Positions 12,901 to 27,952 are shown, numbered from the stretch's first letter. The stretch: DNA of 64,000 nt from Undaria pinnatifida (GCA_012845835.1 JABAKD010000004.1:3132433-3196432); one strand, 5' to 3'. Made by a program: numbers and translations. The notes: generated by a model from the letters alone, not told the origin.

Positions 12901-15900
12901 AAAAAGTTTTGTCATTTCTCATGGTCAAAAACTTCTAAAAAACACGGCTCGCCGCGTGCGTTTCTTACTTAGTTTCAGTATGTACCTGATTTTGGCTCAA
13001 CGTGACAAAGGTGTGCCTGATTTTGGCTATGGCCCTTTTTTGGTTCTCACATTAACTCGCAGAATGTTGTTCTCACATTAACTTAATCAAGTCCGTGGTC
13101 ACAGGACAGGCTCCAGTCACTATTGTGGAGTGGAGGAATACCCCAGGGAATAAACACAAGCAAACCAAAGGTGGTACTTGTACACGTATATGTTATACGT
13201 GCGAAGCTAAAGCAACTCATGCCTCCTCCAGAAAAATATAAAAATACACCAAACGAAGCAGGGGGGGCCGAAAAAAAAAATCCCGACACCTCACGTCAAA
13301 TTACATACAACTTCGGGCCTCCCGACAGTGGGGGGGGTACCTGACACCGTCCCCTCCCCAAAACGCCATACTAAATTTTATATAAAACTGAACGCACATA
13401 ATAAATATTGTATAAAACCGAACACACACTAAATCCTAAATAAACCTGAACGCATATACCAAATCTTGTATAAAACCGAACACTAAATCCTATAAAACCG
13501 AACACATTCTGAATCCAAACAAAACCGAACGCACATACTGAACCCTACATAAAACCGAACACACACTAAATCCTATATAGAATCAAATACACACTAAACC
13601 CTATATAAAACCGAACACACACTGAATTCTACATAAACCGAACACAGGGGACGATAACCCCCCCCCCCCCCCTCCTCCCTTCCCTGCTGAGTACAAGGCC
13701 TTCCATAGGACTAACATACTACTGGAAAACAACATATTGGTCACAGCTGCGCAGAAAGACGGCGACTTTAGCTGTATTGGATGGTACAAAGCAGCTATGA
13801 GCTCGCTCCTAGAATCTGACGGAGCAGCAGGCACCGAAAAGCCGTGGGATCGGCAGGTTTCATCGCGCGGCGCGCGCACAACTGTTCGCGAGAGCTGTAG
13901 CTGCGGTAAAGGCTTGATATCCTTTCTGGTACCTGGTATCTGGTATCAAACTCGTACCTGTGGTATCTGGTACCATGTCGTACCACGAGGGTACCACCAC
14001 CACCAGTATATTATTATCAGCCTTGCCTTGCGGCCGAGTTGTAGCACAATCCTTTCTCGCACATACGAATTGTGGTACTACAGCAGCAGTAAAACGCTTC
14101 CTGCAGCTACAACAGCAGTCGAACACGGCGAGCCGTTGCTTTGTGTGTGTGTGTTAACGTTGTCGCCGGGGCGGCTTGGATGCCGTATTTTGACGAGGCA
14201 TCTATTCATGGTTAGACGCTCTTACTGCGGTACGGCACAGCATCGGTACGATCTCGGTACACTCGACTATCTCGATCAGCGATTGACGGCGCCTGATGTT
14301 GTTGACACCTCGTCTGCTACCTGCGTTTGTACATGCCCTGTACGCCAATGTCGCCACCCTTGAAAAAATATAATACGTCGTACATGTACAAGGGGTGTGA
14401 TGTGATGTGGTGTTACGTTGTCGTTCGCCTTTATGTGAGGGTATACGCCTCCTGGGAACGATTGTCATACTATTAATAATCAAACAAACAAACAAAACAA
14501 ACAAAAAATGGGGAGGGGGGGGGGGGGATGTTTCGGCTCCTGGGGGCGGGGGGAGGGGGGGGGGGTAGTTAGGTGTATGCTATCCCAATCATCCCGGGTC
14601 CCCTCGAACGGAGTCTGCTGTCTGCTACAACCACCGAAAATCAATTACCTGGGAGTTCTTGGCGATCTCCGGCTCGGGGAAGAGCGATTTCGGGAGGTCG
14701 CGCCTCTCTTTTTGCTTGAGGAGCAGCTCCGCGGCTGACCCGTCCAGCCGTGTGTGGGTGATGCTGGAGGCCCGGAGGATTCCTCTTTCTCCGAACACCC
14801 ACTGCGGTTGCCCGGCACGCGAAAAAAGAAAACAACCACGAAAAAATATCCAGACACGAGGAAAAATAAGCGACAAAACAAGCCAGGCACAAAAAACGTT
14901 CACGCGCAATGTGATAGCAACAACATGAAAGCGTCGCCCCACAAAATAGATAATAAAAAACGCTCACGATTAAAAAAAATCGTGCAAATTCGTTGAGAGA
15001 GAATGGATGTAGAAGACACTCAACCACGTGTTCCAACCCCCTGGTAGACAGCACCCAGAGCAACCATCGTGTAGAACAACGAGCGCGCGTCGGGGCATGC
15101 ATAGCAGCTCGCACGAGCATAAGGCACCATCGTAGCTGTCATGCTAGCAGCTACCGTTCCCGACGTATATGCTTCATCCTAGGTGGTAGTCAAGCAATGT
15201 CGAAACGGCTTGCACCTTTCCCACACACTCCCTCCCGACCCCGGCTCGTCCCAAACGCAGGACGGCCCTTCAGGATGCCTGTTGTCAACCTCAATCTTGC
15301 ACGTCGACCCACGCCAACCCGACACCAGACATAACCCCAACTCTAACCCTCTCCCTAAACAATCTTTTGGGGAGAATCGAGGCCAGCAGGGGGGATTGTG
15401 CAGCTCCTCAGCGCGTTTTGGAGGCGCTGTACTTAAAAGCCAAATAAAATATATATATTTAACGCCTTTACAACTGGAACCCCTATATTTAACAAAAAAA
15501 TCACTTGAACTCAGTACAGGGAGGGATATTGGGGCTCCAAAGGGGTTATAAAGAAAACAAGAACTTTCTAGGTTCTTCCAACGACGAGTATTTCCCATAG
15601 AAAAAACCGAGGCTTTCCAAAAGAAAATCGAGGTTCTTCCAAGAGAAAAAAACAAGGGCCGACCAGACAAAACATCCTGCAGAAAGGTTTTTGCACAGGA
15701 CCGTCCTGCAGTTTAGCTCGAGTCTCCGAACCCCAGCTCACCTTGCTGATCTCCGAGCAGAAAACCTTGTTTCCGGCGTTTGGAAGAGTGAAAAACCTGT
15801 TGCTGAACATCGACAGCGATCCCGTGAACATCATTCGGGCGTTCGTCCTCCCCTGGCGGCGTTTCGCAAGGAGAAAAAGACGGGGGGCGAAGGGGGGGGG

Positions 15901-18900
15901 GCAGGGGGGGGGGGAGGGCGTAATCATTGCCATCCATAGAGTGTAGAGCCTTGCATCTCTGCAAAGCCGGTACGGAGCACGTTGCATTTTCAACCTTTCA
16001 CCGACCAGACAGACATCGCTTGCACCAAGCGTGAAGCGCTGTGAGGTGTGCAGCGAGTCGCAGGGGGGTAGGGGGGGGGCATTATCGAGCATGGCCGTAG
16101 TCTGTCAGACACCAGACCCTCGTATTCGTACGTTGGGCTTTCACCAATCAGGCAGCAAGGAGGTGGAGGGGGGGGGGCATACTCATTTCATGCGGGGGGG
16201 AGGGGGGGATGTACTCAGATTGTGCATAGCCGTAGTCATATGACCATAGACCCTCGCACACCTACTATGCCGAGACGGAGCACGTCGGGTTTCACCAACC
16301 ACCCAGACATTGCTTGCACCAAGCGCGAAGCGCCGTTAGGTGTTCGGCGAGTCGCATGAAGGGTGAACTGCATACCTCCAACCACCGATCACAAGACGGA
16401 CTTCGGTACCTTTTTGGGCGCACCGACTTCGGTACCTTTTGGGGCGCGGGACGGGGGGGGGGGGGTCATTGGTGACTTGTCTTGGCCATGGTTGACCATT
16501 GACCACGCATCCCTTTCGAAACGGGGCGCCGTTTCTACTCCCAACAGTACACCTTCAACCATCGAGAGTAAAATACGTCTGACCCATATATCACACACAA
16601 CTCAAACTAAACAGCCGGAAGATGGCAAACGTTTCTGTGCTTGCCTGTACAGCAGAGACCAAAAGGGTGTCGCGTCCAGCATTTTCCGGGAATTTTCCGA
16701 TGGACTTTGCCGGGTCTGCGGAGTAGGCCGTTCCTGAGCCGGTGAGAACCTTGGAGGGGAAAGGTGGGGTTGGGGGGGGAGGGTAGGCGAGGTTCGGGGG
16801 GGGGGGGGGGGGGGGGGGGGGGAGCGGACGGGGTATGGCGGGGAGGGGGAGGTAGGGGAGGTGGGGGGGGGGATGGTAGGTGGGGTTAGGGGAGATGGTG
16901 GGGGGGGGGGGGGGAAGGGGAGGGAGGGGGAGGGAGGGTTGGAAGCGGGGCGAGGAGGAAGTTGCGCGCGATATGTCCGCATCATTTCCCGCGATGATTT
17001 GTCGCTGCAGTAATATTGAAACCACCCCGCCCCACCCCTACCAATGCGTGTATCACAAGCCAAGACATGCCAAGGCAAGTCAAGACTCCACGACTCCCGT
17101 GCTGACCTTGGTGACGAGGTAGTTATCGTCGTCCACAGCGTGTGCCACCCCGCTAAACACCACCGCGCCATCCTTGGCAGCGCTATAGGCCCCGAGGTAC
17201 AACGGGTTAGGCGCGGCCACCTCGCCTTGAACCGCCGTGTGCGCGAAGGCACTACACAAAAGCAAACAGCAGAACGAAGCCGTGTTGATGACGGGCATAC
17301 TGGGTGGTTAGTTGCGGCGGAATACAGGATGGATAGTTGAGGCGGGATTACCGCCGGTTCGCAGATATGGCTGGCTCGCAACTTCGCACGTAAAGAAGAC
17401 CTCCAACTTGGACAGCCCCGTGCGCGAAGGCAATGCGTAACAAAAAAGGTCCAAAAGCACAACGAAGGCGAGTTGACGTACGGGATATGGGGTGGTTAGC
17501 TGCGGGACTGCCGCCGGTTCGGAGCCATGGTTGGCTCGGAGCTACGCGCGAACAATACCAAAATAAAAAACGGCACTGACCGAGCACGATAATCGGTGTT
17601 GCAGTGTTGAAGTCTTTGGCGTGTCTTGTGTCCTACCCCTTTAACGACAGAAAGTAACCCGATTCAAGAGTCCCCAAGAAAAGAGCGTTCGGGACTTAAG
17701 AGCGGTCAAATCGGCATGTCTCGATATACTAGAAAGCCATATATTACCCACTACAGATAAGACCAATGTGTAGTTAAGAGCGCCTATTCCGGCTTGTCAT
17801 GGGGTGCTCTTAAATCGAGGTACCCACTGTGCCGCAAAGCATACCCTATTATAATTGCTAGCATTGTGCTCTTAAATCGAGGTACCCACTGTGCTGCAAA
17901 GCATACCCTATTATCATTCCTAGCATTGTGCTTTTAAATCGAGGTACCCACTGTGCTGCAAAGCATACCCTATTATCATACCTAGTATTCCTAGCATAAA
18001 TATTTAGCTTGTCCCCCAAAAAGACGAGTGCGCTTCTACAGAAGCAGTGGTCCTAGATCAAAGCACATCGACCAACGCTACGGGGTACAGGTGCATCAAC
18101 CATTTTCTTTTCTGGGGCTACTACCCACTCGAGGAGTTGTCAATACCTCACACAAAAAGCTGATGTTGACAAAAAAATATTGAAATGCCATGTGGCCTAG
18201 GTTTACAAAAACAAAGGGGCTAAAGCCAAGATCAGATATACCTTGTCACTTCGAGCCAAAATCATGTACATACAGTACTGGAACTAAGTAAGAAACGCAT
18301 GCGACGAGCGGTGTATTTTTCAGGAGTTTTGACCATGAGAAATCGTGAAACATTTCCGTATTTGCGCCTCAGCAGCAGAACGATAGCGAATGTGCATCCT
18401 CCAAAATCTTTATATCGTTTTTATGTCCCTCTATGTATTAATACCTGTATGCTTTTTCGTGATCACACTCACTCCTACTACTGTTGTACCAGGCATACTC
18501 CTGCTACTGCTGTACCACGTATACTCGCTCCTACTACTGTTGTACCGGATATACTCACTCTTACTACTGTTGTACCGGGTATACTCACTCCTACTACTGT
18601 TGTACCAGGTATACTCACTCCTACTACTGCTGTACCACGTATACTCACTCCTACTACTGTTGTACCAGGTGTACTCACTCCTACTACTGCTGTACCAGGT
18701 ATACTCAATCCTACTATTGTTGTACCAGGTATACTCACTCCTACCACTGTTGTACCGGGTATACTCACTCCTACCACTGTTGTACCGGGTATACTCACTC
18801 CTACTACTGCTGTACCGGGTATACTCACCCCTACTACTGTTGTACCGGGTATACTCACCCCTACTACTGTTGTACCAGGTATACTCACTCCTACTACTGT

Positions 18901-21900
18901 TGTACCAGGTATACTTCTACTAATGCCGGGTATACTCACTCCTACCCTTGTTGTACCAGGTATACTCACTCCTACTACTGTTGTACCGGGTATACTCACT
19001 CCTACTACTGTTGTGCCAGATATACTCACTCCTACTACTGCTGTACCAGATATACTCACTCCTACTACTGTTGTACCGGGTATACTCACTCCTACTATTG
19101 TTGTACCAGGTATACTCACTCCTACCACTGTTGTACCGGGTATAATCACTCCTACTACTGTTGTGCCAGATATATTCACTCCTACGACAGTTGTACCAAG
19201 TATACTCACTCCTACTACTGCTGTACCGGGTATACTCACTCCTGCTATTGTTGTACCACGTATACTCACTCCTACTATTGTTGTATCAGGTATACTCACT
19301 CCTACTACTGCTGTACCGGGTATACTCACTCCTACTACTGTTGTACCAGGTATACTCACTTCTACTGCTGTTGTACCGGGTATACTCACTCCTTCTATTG
19401 TTGTACCAGGCATACTCACTCCTACTATTGTTGTACCAGGTATACTCACTCCTACTACTGTTGTACCAGGTATACTCACTCCTACTACTGTTGTACCAGG
19501 TATACTCACTCCTACTACTGTTGTACCGGGTATACTCACTCCTACCCTTGTTGTACCAGGTATACTCACTCCTACTACTGTTGTACCGGGTATACTCACT
19601 CCTACTACTGTTGTGCCAGATATACTCACTCCTACTACTGCTGTACCAGATATACTCACTCCTACTACTGCTGTACCGGGTATACTCACTCCTACTATTG
19701 TTGTACCAGGTATACTCACTCCTACCACCGTTGTATCAGGTATACTCACTCCTACTACTGTTGTGCCAGATATATTCACTCCTACGACAGTTGTACCAAG
19801 TATACTCACTCCTACTACTGCTGTACCGGGTATACTCACTCCTACTATTGTTGTACCAAGTATACTCACTCCTACTATTGTTGTACCAGGTATACTCACT
19901 CCTACTACTGCTGTACCGGGTATACTAACTCCTACTACTGTTGTACCAGGTATACTCACTCCTACTACTGCTGTACCAGGTATATTCACTCCTACTATTG
20001 TTGTACCAGGTATACTCACTCCTACTATTGTTGTACCAGGTATACTCACTCCTACTACTGTTGTACCAGGTATACTCACTCCTACTACTGTTGTACCAGG
20101 TATACTCACTCCTACTACTGTTGTACCAGGTATACACTGCAGTTGCCACATCGATAGTATACCCGTACGAAAAAAACACATACCCTGGGCAATAAGCAGT
20201 GGTTACTGCTATAGCAACGGAATATGGTGCAATGGACGGATCTGTTGTCTGTGGAGGCTATCGATTAGCAAATTGCTCGATCTATTGTCGTTGTTAACGT
20301 CTATCGATAGGTTAACTTCCCAAGGTATTGGCTAGACAGGAGTGTGCTGAAGTACCTCGGTTGAAAGCTTTTGTCACCGACAATGGCTATCGATGGATAG
20401 CTTGCACAATCTATTGCGGCCGGCAATGGTTTTCGATAGATACATTTCTTAAACAATTGTGTCTGGAAATGGCTATCGATGGTCACCGCTTACTCTCTAT
20501 TGTGGTGGACAATGTCTGTCAATGGATGCATTTCCAATCTATTGTGGCCGGCAATGTCTATCGATAGATAGCTTGCACCATCTATTGTGACCGGCAATGT
20601 CTATCGATAGACGCGTTTCTTAATCTATTGTGGTGGACACTGCCAATCGATGGACACCATCACCGACCCATTTCTACTTTTTTCTGCAACTCCTACGACG
20701 TACTGATGTGCTGTGAATACCAGGTTCCGATACCCTTCAGGAAGCTGAGAGCTTCCACAAAGAGTTGTCATATAAATACGCCTTTACGTACCCATTGACC
20801 CCTCATGATGGTTCGCGTCGGGACACCGATAGCCGGCCAAAGCCCTCACACGCCCACAAAGCTCAGAGCTTCCCCAAAGACTGGTAATACGTCTATGCGC
20901 GCCCATTTGCGGCGCCAGCCGCCTACTAATAGAGATCACACCCTGGACAATGGACACAACACTGGTATATTGCGTCGACAATAGACTAGCAACGCTGTCT
21001 ATCGATGTACATTGTCCTCAGCAATGCATTTTGGTACTTGGGGCAACGGGCGGTTGGCGTCAAGGGATAGACATTGCATGACGTGCATACACCCTGGCCA
21101 ATAGAAAGGGAATAGAAAATTGCCGTTACAGTGGTCCCGGAAAAATGCGTATCAACGGACATTGTTAACCGCAATAGTCTGGCAATGCTGTCTATCGATA
21201 GACATTGGCAGGGAACCATATATGTCCGGCAAGGGACACTATATACATTTGCTGCAACAATGGAGTGACAACGTTATCCAAATATGGCTATAGTCCTGAA
21301 CAATATATGTCGGGGGAGCAACCGCGATCGACATTATTTGGCACAATGGAGTCACATGGTTGTCAATGCATGGCTATTGCCCTGACGATAAACGGTGGGG
21401 AAGCAAGCGCGATAGACATTGTTTGTCACAATGGAGTGCCATGGTTGTCAATAGATGGCTATTGTCCTGCACAATAGATATCGGGGAAGCAACCGCGATA
21501 GGCATTGTTTGAACAACAGACAATACAAGGTTGTCTACAGATAGCTATCCCCGCCCACAATAGAAATGCAGTTGTGTTCATCAATAGCCATCGAGACCCA
21601 CGGTAGGCTATTGGGCGTATTTCCACAATAAACTATTGTCTAAACCTATTGCATATCGTGGAGTGGCGTGTTTCAATGGCCATTGTTGCCGACCGCCGAT
21701 GTTTGCTAATGCCGCCAACTATAGATTCTCAATGATGTCTACCAATACCCATCGCCATCCACAACATACTAAGTATTATTTGGCCACCCAGAGTAGATTG
21801 TTGGGGGTGTTTCCAGAAGAAACTACTGCCTTAACCTACTGTCTATCGTGGAGTGGAATATCGATGGTCGGTCATTGTTGACGACCGCGGTTAGTTGTAT

Positions 21901-24900
21901 TCTGCATGCACGCTTGACGTTGAGTGGAGTTTTCGAACTGCCATTGTATACGTATTTTGTCGTAAAATTGCTACTACTATGGACGGTAACGTTGGCAGTG
22001 TTTCTCGTTTGAAACGCATGGACGCTAGGCATCAGCCCATACTTGCTTCAACAACGAATGTCTTGGAAGCCGTACTTCAGAAGCACTTTCCCAGTCGGAA
22101 GAGCTCTGCCCTTCTGCATTGCTGTCCTTCATCTCCCAACAGTATACCGCCGTCTATACCTGAAACTACGGTTTCAACAACGCACTATCGTTGCTTTTCC
22201 CCATAAGCACGAAGTCCACCACCGCACACAGCAGTGAATGGCTGTCGATGGACAGCTTGCACAGCCCATAGCGGCCGACAATGGCCGTCGATAGACATGT
22301 CGCACACTCTATTGCGAAGGACACTGGCCGTCGATAGACATGCCGCACACTACATTGTGGGCGGCAATGGCCATTGATGGACACGGTTGACGTCTAAGGT
22401 CGCCGACAAGATCCATCGATGGGCACCCTCCAAAGTCGATAATATCCACCTTCCACAATCTATCGTCGATGACAATGTTTATCGATAGACACCTCCGACA
22501 ATCTGTCGTCGACGGCAATATCTATCGATAAAGACTTTCAACAACCTATTGTCGGCAACAGTATCTATTGATAAACACCTCCGACAATCCATTGTCGGCG
22601 GCAACGTCTATCGACAGACACCTCCGACAACCTATTGTCGACGACAATATCTATCGATAGACACTTCCGCAATCTATTGGGGACGACGATATCTATCTAC
22701 AAACAACTTCCACAACCTATTGTCGATGACTATGTCTATCGATAGACACCTTCCACAATTCATTATCGCTGACAACGGCCCTCGATAGATTGCCCCCCTC
22801 GTCTATTGTCGACGCAATAGACCACTGTTCTGTCTATTGTCCAGGGTGTGGAAACAAACACATGTCACAGAGAAAAAATTGAGATTGAACTCGCTTTCCG
22901 TACCATCTCAGCAAGCAGCAGTATTTGACGGCGGGAAGCGTGAAAATACCTTGTACGAGTAGCCTCACGCCAGTAACATATCAATATTGGGAAGAGACCC
23001 AGCACGATGTACAGAATATAGTAGCCTTAAATGGGAAGGTACCCCGTGCGCCACGGCAAGAGTAGCTATGGCGCCCAACCAGTTCCCAGCTTTAAAGCCT
23101 CGACCATCCTCGAGGAACCGCTTGCACACGGCGGCACGAAGTTACATATTCAACACACAACTCGTAATGCGCGCGATCGGAGTATCACACACAGCTTGCA
23201 AAGATGAGTTTCGACGAAATCTTCGATCTCACAGCTGGAGTGTATTTTCATTTTTTATAATATAATATGCAAAGCTGACTTTTTAGTCAAAAAAACCCTC
23301 TTGTTCGATCTCACAGCTCAAGTGTATTGTTCATTTTTCTAGATAATACCAGGTACCAGGTATGATTTATATACTCGCACTCGTAATGGAAACTGAGCCG
23401 ACCTGGACGCGGGGTGTGGCAGACAAACTGTTGTCTCTGTGTCCATTGTTCTGCATCCGCGCGTACCATATGTATGTCGTTGTGGCGGGTGGGTCGTATA
23501 AGGTATGCACGTATTTATAGTGTGGCGATGTCTTCGTGTCGAGGATGTAGGAGACACAGTGTACATATGGCCTCTGATTGGCTCAAAACACAAGTAGAGA
23601 TTTACCACTAATTCGAGGTAATGGTTGACGCACACTGTGTACGAGTCGAAGGGGGTTTCACCCTACATTGGGTTAGGGCTAGGGTTGGGGTACATGTAAT
23701 TTAAACAGTATGTCAACCATTTTCTCGAATAAGTGGTAAGGTAGCCTCTAACATACGAAAGCTGGTAGGCAAAGTAGACAAAACCAGGTGTACCTGACCC
23801 TTGTCAGCCCAAAATCAGGCGCGATGTGAGGCTGGCCAATAGAAGGGTTCCTGGCGTGTGATCTGTTCCTGCTTTGGTGTGTACCTGATTTAGGCCCGAA
23901 AGTTGCCAGGTATACCTGATTTTGGCAAAAGCCTGCAAAAAAAACATATTGCAAAGAATTTACGTTCCGACGATTTATGGCTCCCAATCCCTCAGAAAAT
24001 ATTTTAGCCAAAAAACGGTATACCTTGATACCTCTAATCGTACCACGCGTCAATCCCACACTAATTCCAAGTAGTATGTCCTCAAAAACGCGGGTACACT
24101 TCTACGTTTTGATACCCCGATAAACCAACCAAAACTGTGTCGTGTGCGGCCATGCCAACCGTCTTTTGAGGAGCGCGGCGCAGTACGACTACACTACTGT
24201 GGCATCTTGGTGCGCACGTGCCGGAGATGTCCCGTGCGTTGTATATTAGTAGGAGTGCATTCCCTACCTCAACAACCCGGGATGCTTCGTGTTGCCCATG
24301 CCGTACTCGAACTGTTACCGTCATTTGCTTCCACGTTTTTTCGTTGGAGTGCCAAAGGGGTAAACAAAGTTGTAAAAAACTTCAGCAGCTACTCACCCGC
24401 TACCTCCCAGCTCTCCCAGCCCCTCCGCTTCTACCGCGGAAAAGTGGTCCACGACCCTCGACCCTTCCGCGTCGAAATCCACCCCGCACAACGCCCCCAC
24501 CGACCTCGCTAGAACCCCCATGTCCTCCCCTCCCGCCACGAGCACGTTACCTGTCGGGGTATTAGACGGGGTAATAGACGAAGGATGCCCAGTAAACAAG
24601 ATGGACGTGCGGGGGGGATGGAGCTGTACTCATTTCACGCATAGCCGTAGTCGTATTACCATAGACCTTCGCACTCCTACAATGCCGGGACGAAGCATGT
24701 CGGTTTTTCACCGACCAGGCAGGCATCAGTGCGGGCGGGGGGGGGAGTAAATAAAACCCTTTCAGATCCGCAACCACGCTTTTGGGGGCACCCCGCTTGA
24801 AACAAAAAATTAGTGCGTGGTAATCGCTGCAGTAGTGCGAAGGTAAAAACTCTCTGCAACTGGAAACCTATTTTTGGGAATATTTGCTTGGAATTAGTAT

Positions 24901-27900
24901 CGGGAGGGGTTTGGGGCTCTAAAAGGGCTTAGAGGGGGCCATAGGGTCACACAGCAAGCTGGGATAAAAGGTAGTTTTTCAGCTTCCAGGCAGTTCTCGG
25001 GGGTGGGGGGTGACAGATAGGAATACACGTATTGTTCGCGTACTCAAGTACGTACCACTTGATCCGCTTAACGCAGTTATGAGGATCTGTCACGATCCTC
25101 ATTCATTGCTTCCTAGTGAGGGTTGTAAAAGGGGCGAATCGCAAAGTAATGGGGGGGGGGCTTCAAAGCAATGTAAATCAGCACCATGAGGGAGATGAGG
25201 GGGTATTTTGTGGAGATATATTTCCCGACGCCAGTCCAGTAGCAAAATGTACCCGACCTAGCGCTTGATTGACTACATTAGAAGAACCACGAGAAATCCA
25301 AACGCAGGTGGGGTAGGAACACCCACCTCTACAGCAATAGCAGCAGGAGGAGGAGCAAAATATACCTGGTAAATAGCACTAGACTACAGCAGCAGCATAG
25401 TCAGGAGCAAATACACTCGACAGTGTGCGGGATGAAGTTGACACATAGTTCTGCAGCACCAGCAGGAACAACAGAGGCAGTCGCAGCGGAAGCGGAAGCG
25501 GCAGCAGAAGCACCACCAACACCAACGCCAACACCAACGCCAACACCAACACCAACACCAACACCAACACCAACACCAACACCAACACCAACACCAACAC
25601 CAACACCAACACCACCACCAACAACAACTGACCTCCATCCTCGATGAAGCCCATGACGTCGGCCACCGCGACCGCTCCTTTTCTCTTCTCCGCCCACCCG
25701 GCCTCGGACTGAGCCAGCAAGACCAGGTTGTCAAACTGGCGCTCGCCGAACACGGTCAGCGGCGCCTTCGACCCCGTAGTCCCCGAGAACCGAAACGCCA
25801 ACTCGTGACCTCGCGCCTAAGAAAGCGGTTACAGCACAATTTATTGTACGAGCGAATGCGATCGTCGAATTATGAATAACACCGCGCCAAAATATAGCGA
25901 CCCTTTTCGAGATCGCTGAAGCCGGACTATACGGCCGTCGACGACGACGGAAACACAAAACCTGACGAAACATAAGAGATATATAAGTATTGTTAGTACT
26001 ATGTTTATTCCTTACCATCCGCGGACCCACCTTTGGTCATGCGGAATACAAGGGGGTACTCTTAAACGTAGTAATTTGCTGCTAGCACAGCCCTCGCAGC
26101 TCTTTTTGCATCTTCTCGGCGGGGTTCGTAAGTCTTGCCGAAAATCGTAAGATTGCTGTCTCTTCTGAGAGCGCAGGTCTAGTCTTCCTGTCTCGAGCTA
26201 GAAAATGCTGAAGCACTAGTTGGTTGCTCCTAATGCCAGGTGTACGCATACAGCGGTCGCCCCAGTGGCGTATCAGGTTATCCTCGAGCCTGGTATAGGT
26301 CAGTTTCGTGAGTTCGAATCCCCCCGAGTGCATACTCGAATAAGTTCGTGGGGACTTTTTCTTGTGCACAAATTGACCAGCGGAAAGCGCGAGAGCGTGA
26401 GTTAGCGACACTCGATGAAAAATCGACGAGCAATGGGATTGCTGAACCCTATGCGCGATAAAAATTGAAGGCAAGAACCGGGGGTGAGACGGGACGACAC
26501 CTGTGACCACGGCTTGTCCAGAACCTGGAAAGTGAATGTGTGAAGAAAAAAAAAAAAAAATACAGAGTGGCCGCCCGCATTTCAATAAAATATGCTGTTA
26601 AGAACACAAGGCTCAACTTTTTCACAAAAATAAGAATTCGGGTGCGAATTATTATAAGTACATTCTTCGATGCCACATGGTGAACCTATAGCTAGCGTCT
26701 CTTTTTTCTTTTATACATATTTACAAAGAGTATTAAAACTTGCCAGTATGGGCCTGGCACGTACCTAGGCTGACTTCCGATTCCATTTGATTACATTTTG
26801 GGGGTGCACGAATTGCTTTAGCTCTGACATATGATGCGTGTACACACCACTTTTGTTTGGTTGTTTTTCCCTGGGACATTGTTCCCCTCCAGAGTCCAGA
26901 GTGACTGGAGCTTGCCCTGTGACCACGGACTTAATTATGCGAGTTAATGTGACAACAACAACCACAACAGCAGCGACATAATGTATGTGTCAGGCTGCGT
27001 TTTCTCCCCTCCGTTCATGTTGGCAAGCGATGTGCATGCTTTCACTACTGCTGCTGTCGATTTTCGTATTTCTAACTAACTTTTCATAGCACAAGTCCAG
27101 CGTCGTTGTGGGCACAGTTCCTCTGACCAGCAGTATTACGTCGGGGGCTATCTTGACCCTTTTGAAGCCCAAGCATAGCGACGTAAAACAACGAGATCGA
27201 TATTGTCAAACGCATAAGAAGATTGGGAAGCACGAGTATGTGCCCTGCTGCACGCGCTTCCACAGCCCCTTACATTGCAGTTTGGAGGCGTCCCTTACCC
27301 CAGTGAAACATGCTCTTTCGTGTATTTAGTTGATGCTGTAATCGTCACCCCCTTCCCCTTCTCTAAAGTCCCACAAGCGTTTAACTTAGACAAGGGTTGT
27401 TATTAAACCGTGCCCTTGCATCGCCAGTTAAACTCTTGTTTTTTCTTCCTTCATCCCATCCACTATCCACTGTTCCCGCACTCCCTCCCAGTAGTAACTC
27501 AGATCCGAGGCCACACAGCGGGCCCTTCTCCCCCCTCCCCACTACGGTACGTGCCTTCATTTCTATCGCGAAAATAATTCGCCATTTTCTTCCCTCGTCG
27601 ACTCGCGTCGGAATGTGCCTACCCGCGCTACTATTACGAAATAGTAGGCGCTCGCAACAGCTGACCTTTTTTTCGAAACCTCACCACGGTCGGAACCGAA
27701 CTCAAGGACCAACTATAGCTTGCGCTGCCCGAGTAGCAACGGGCACCGCCGGTAGGGACAGCTCGCGCTATCACTATAATGGGAACCGAAGGACACGCCA
27801 GAAAACCAGCTGGATTGCGAATGCAATTGAGCTAAATCGACACACGACGTGTGTATGAAAATACGTGGAAGTGTGGTGAGCTCAAGCTTTTTTTTTTTTT

Positions 27901-27921
27901 TCTCCCATCCGCCGGAAGAAG

Positions 27922-27952
<31 letters not shown>

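Noticed and set aside
17080-17298. A 72-codon minus-strand frame that looks like a new start with a signal peptide
   Set aside because: Its coding part is OST48 exon 4, entered by a phase-matched acceptor at 17251. The hydrophobic lead-in is intron.
18299-20335. A 678-codon open frame reading a decapeptide repeat (ILTPTTVVPG)
   Set aside because: The 30-bp unit keeps frames open on both strands. It lies in an intron of OST48, and no non-repeat domain, signal or splice context supports a protein.
25379-25734. Val/Leu- and Trp/Cys-repeat frames
   Set aside because: Hexanucleotide repeat translated. Only 25633-25816 is an OST48 exon.
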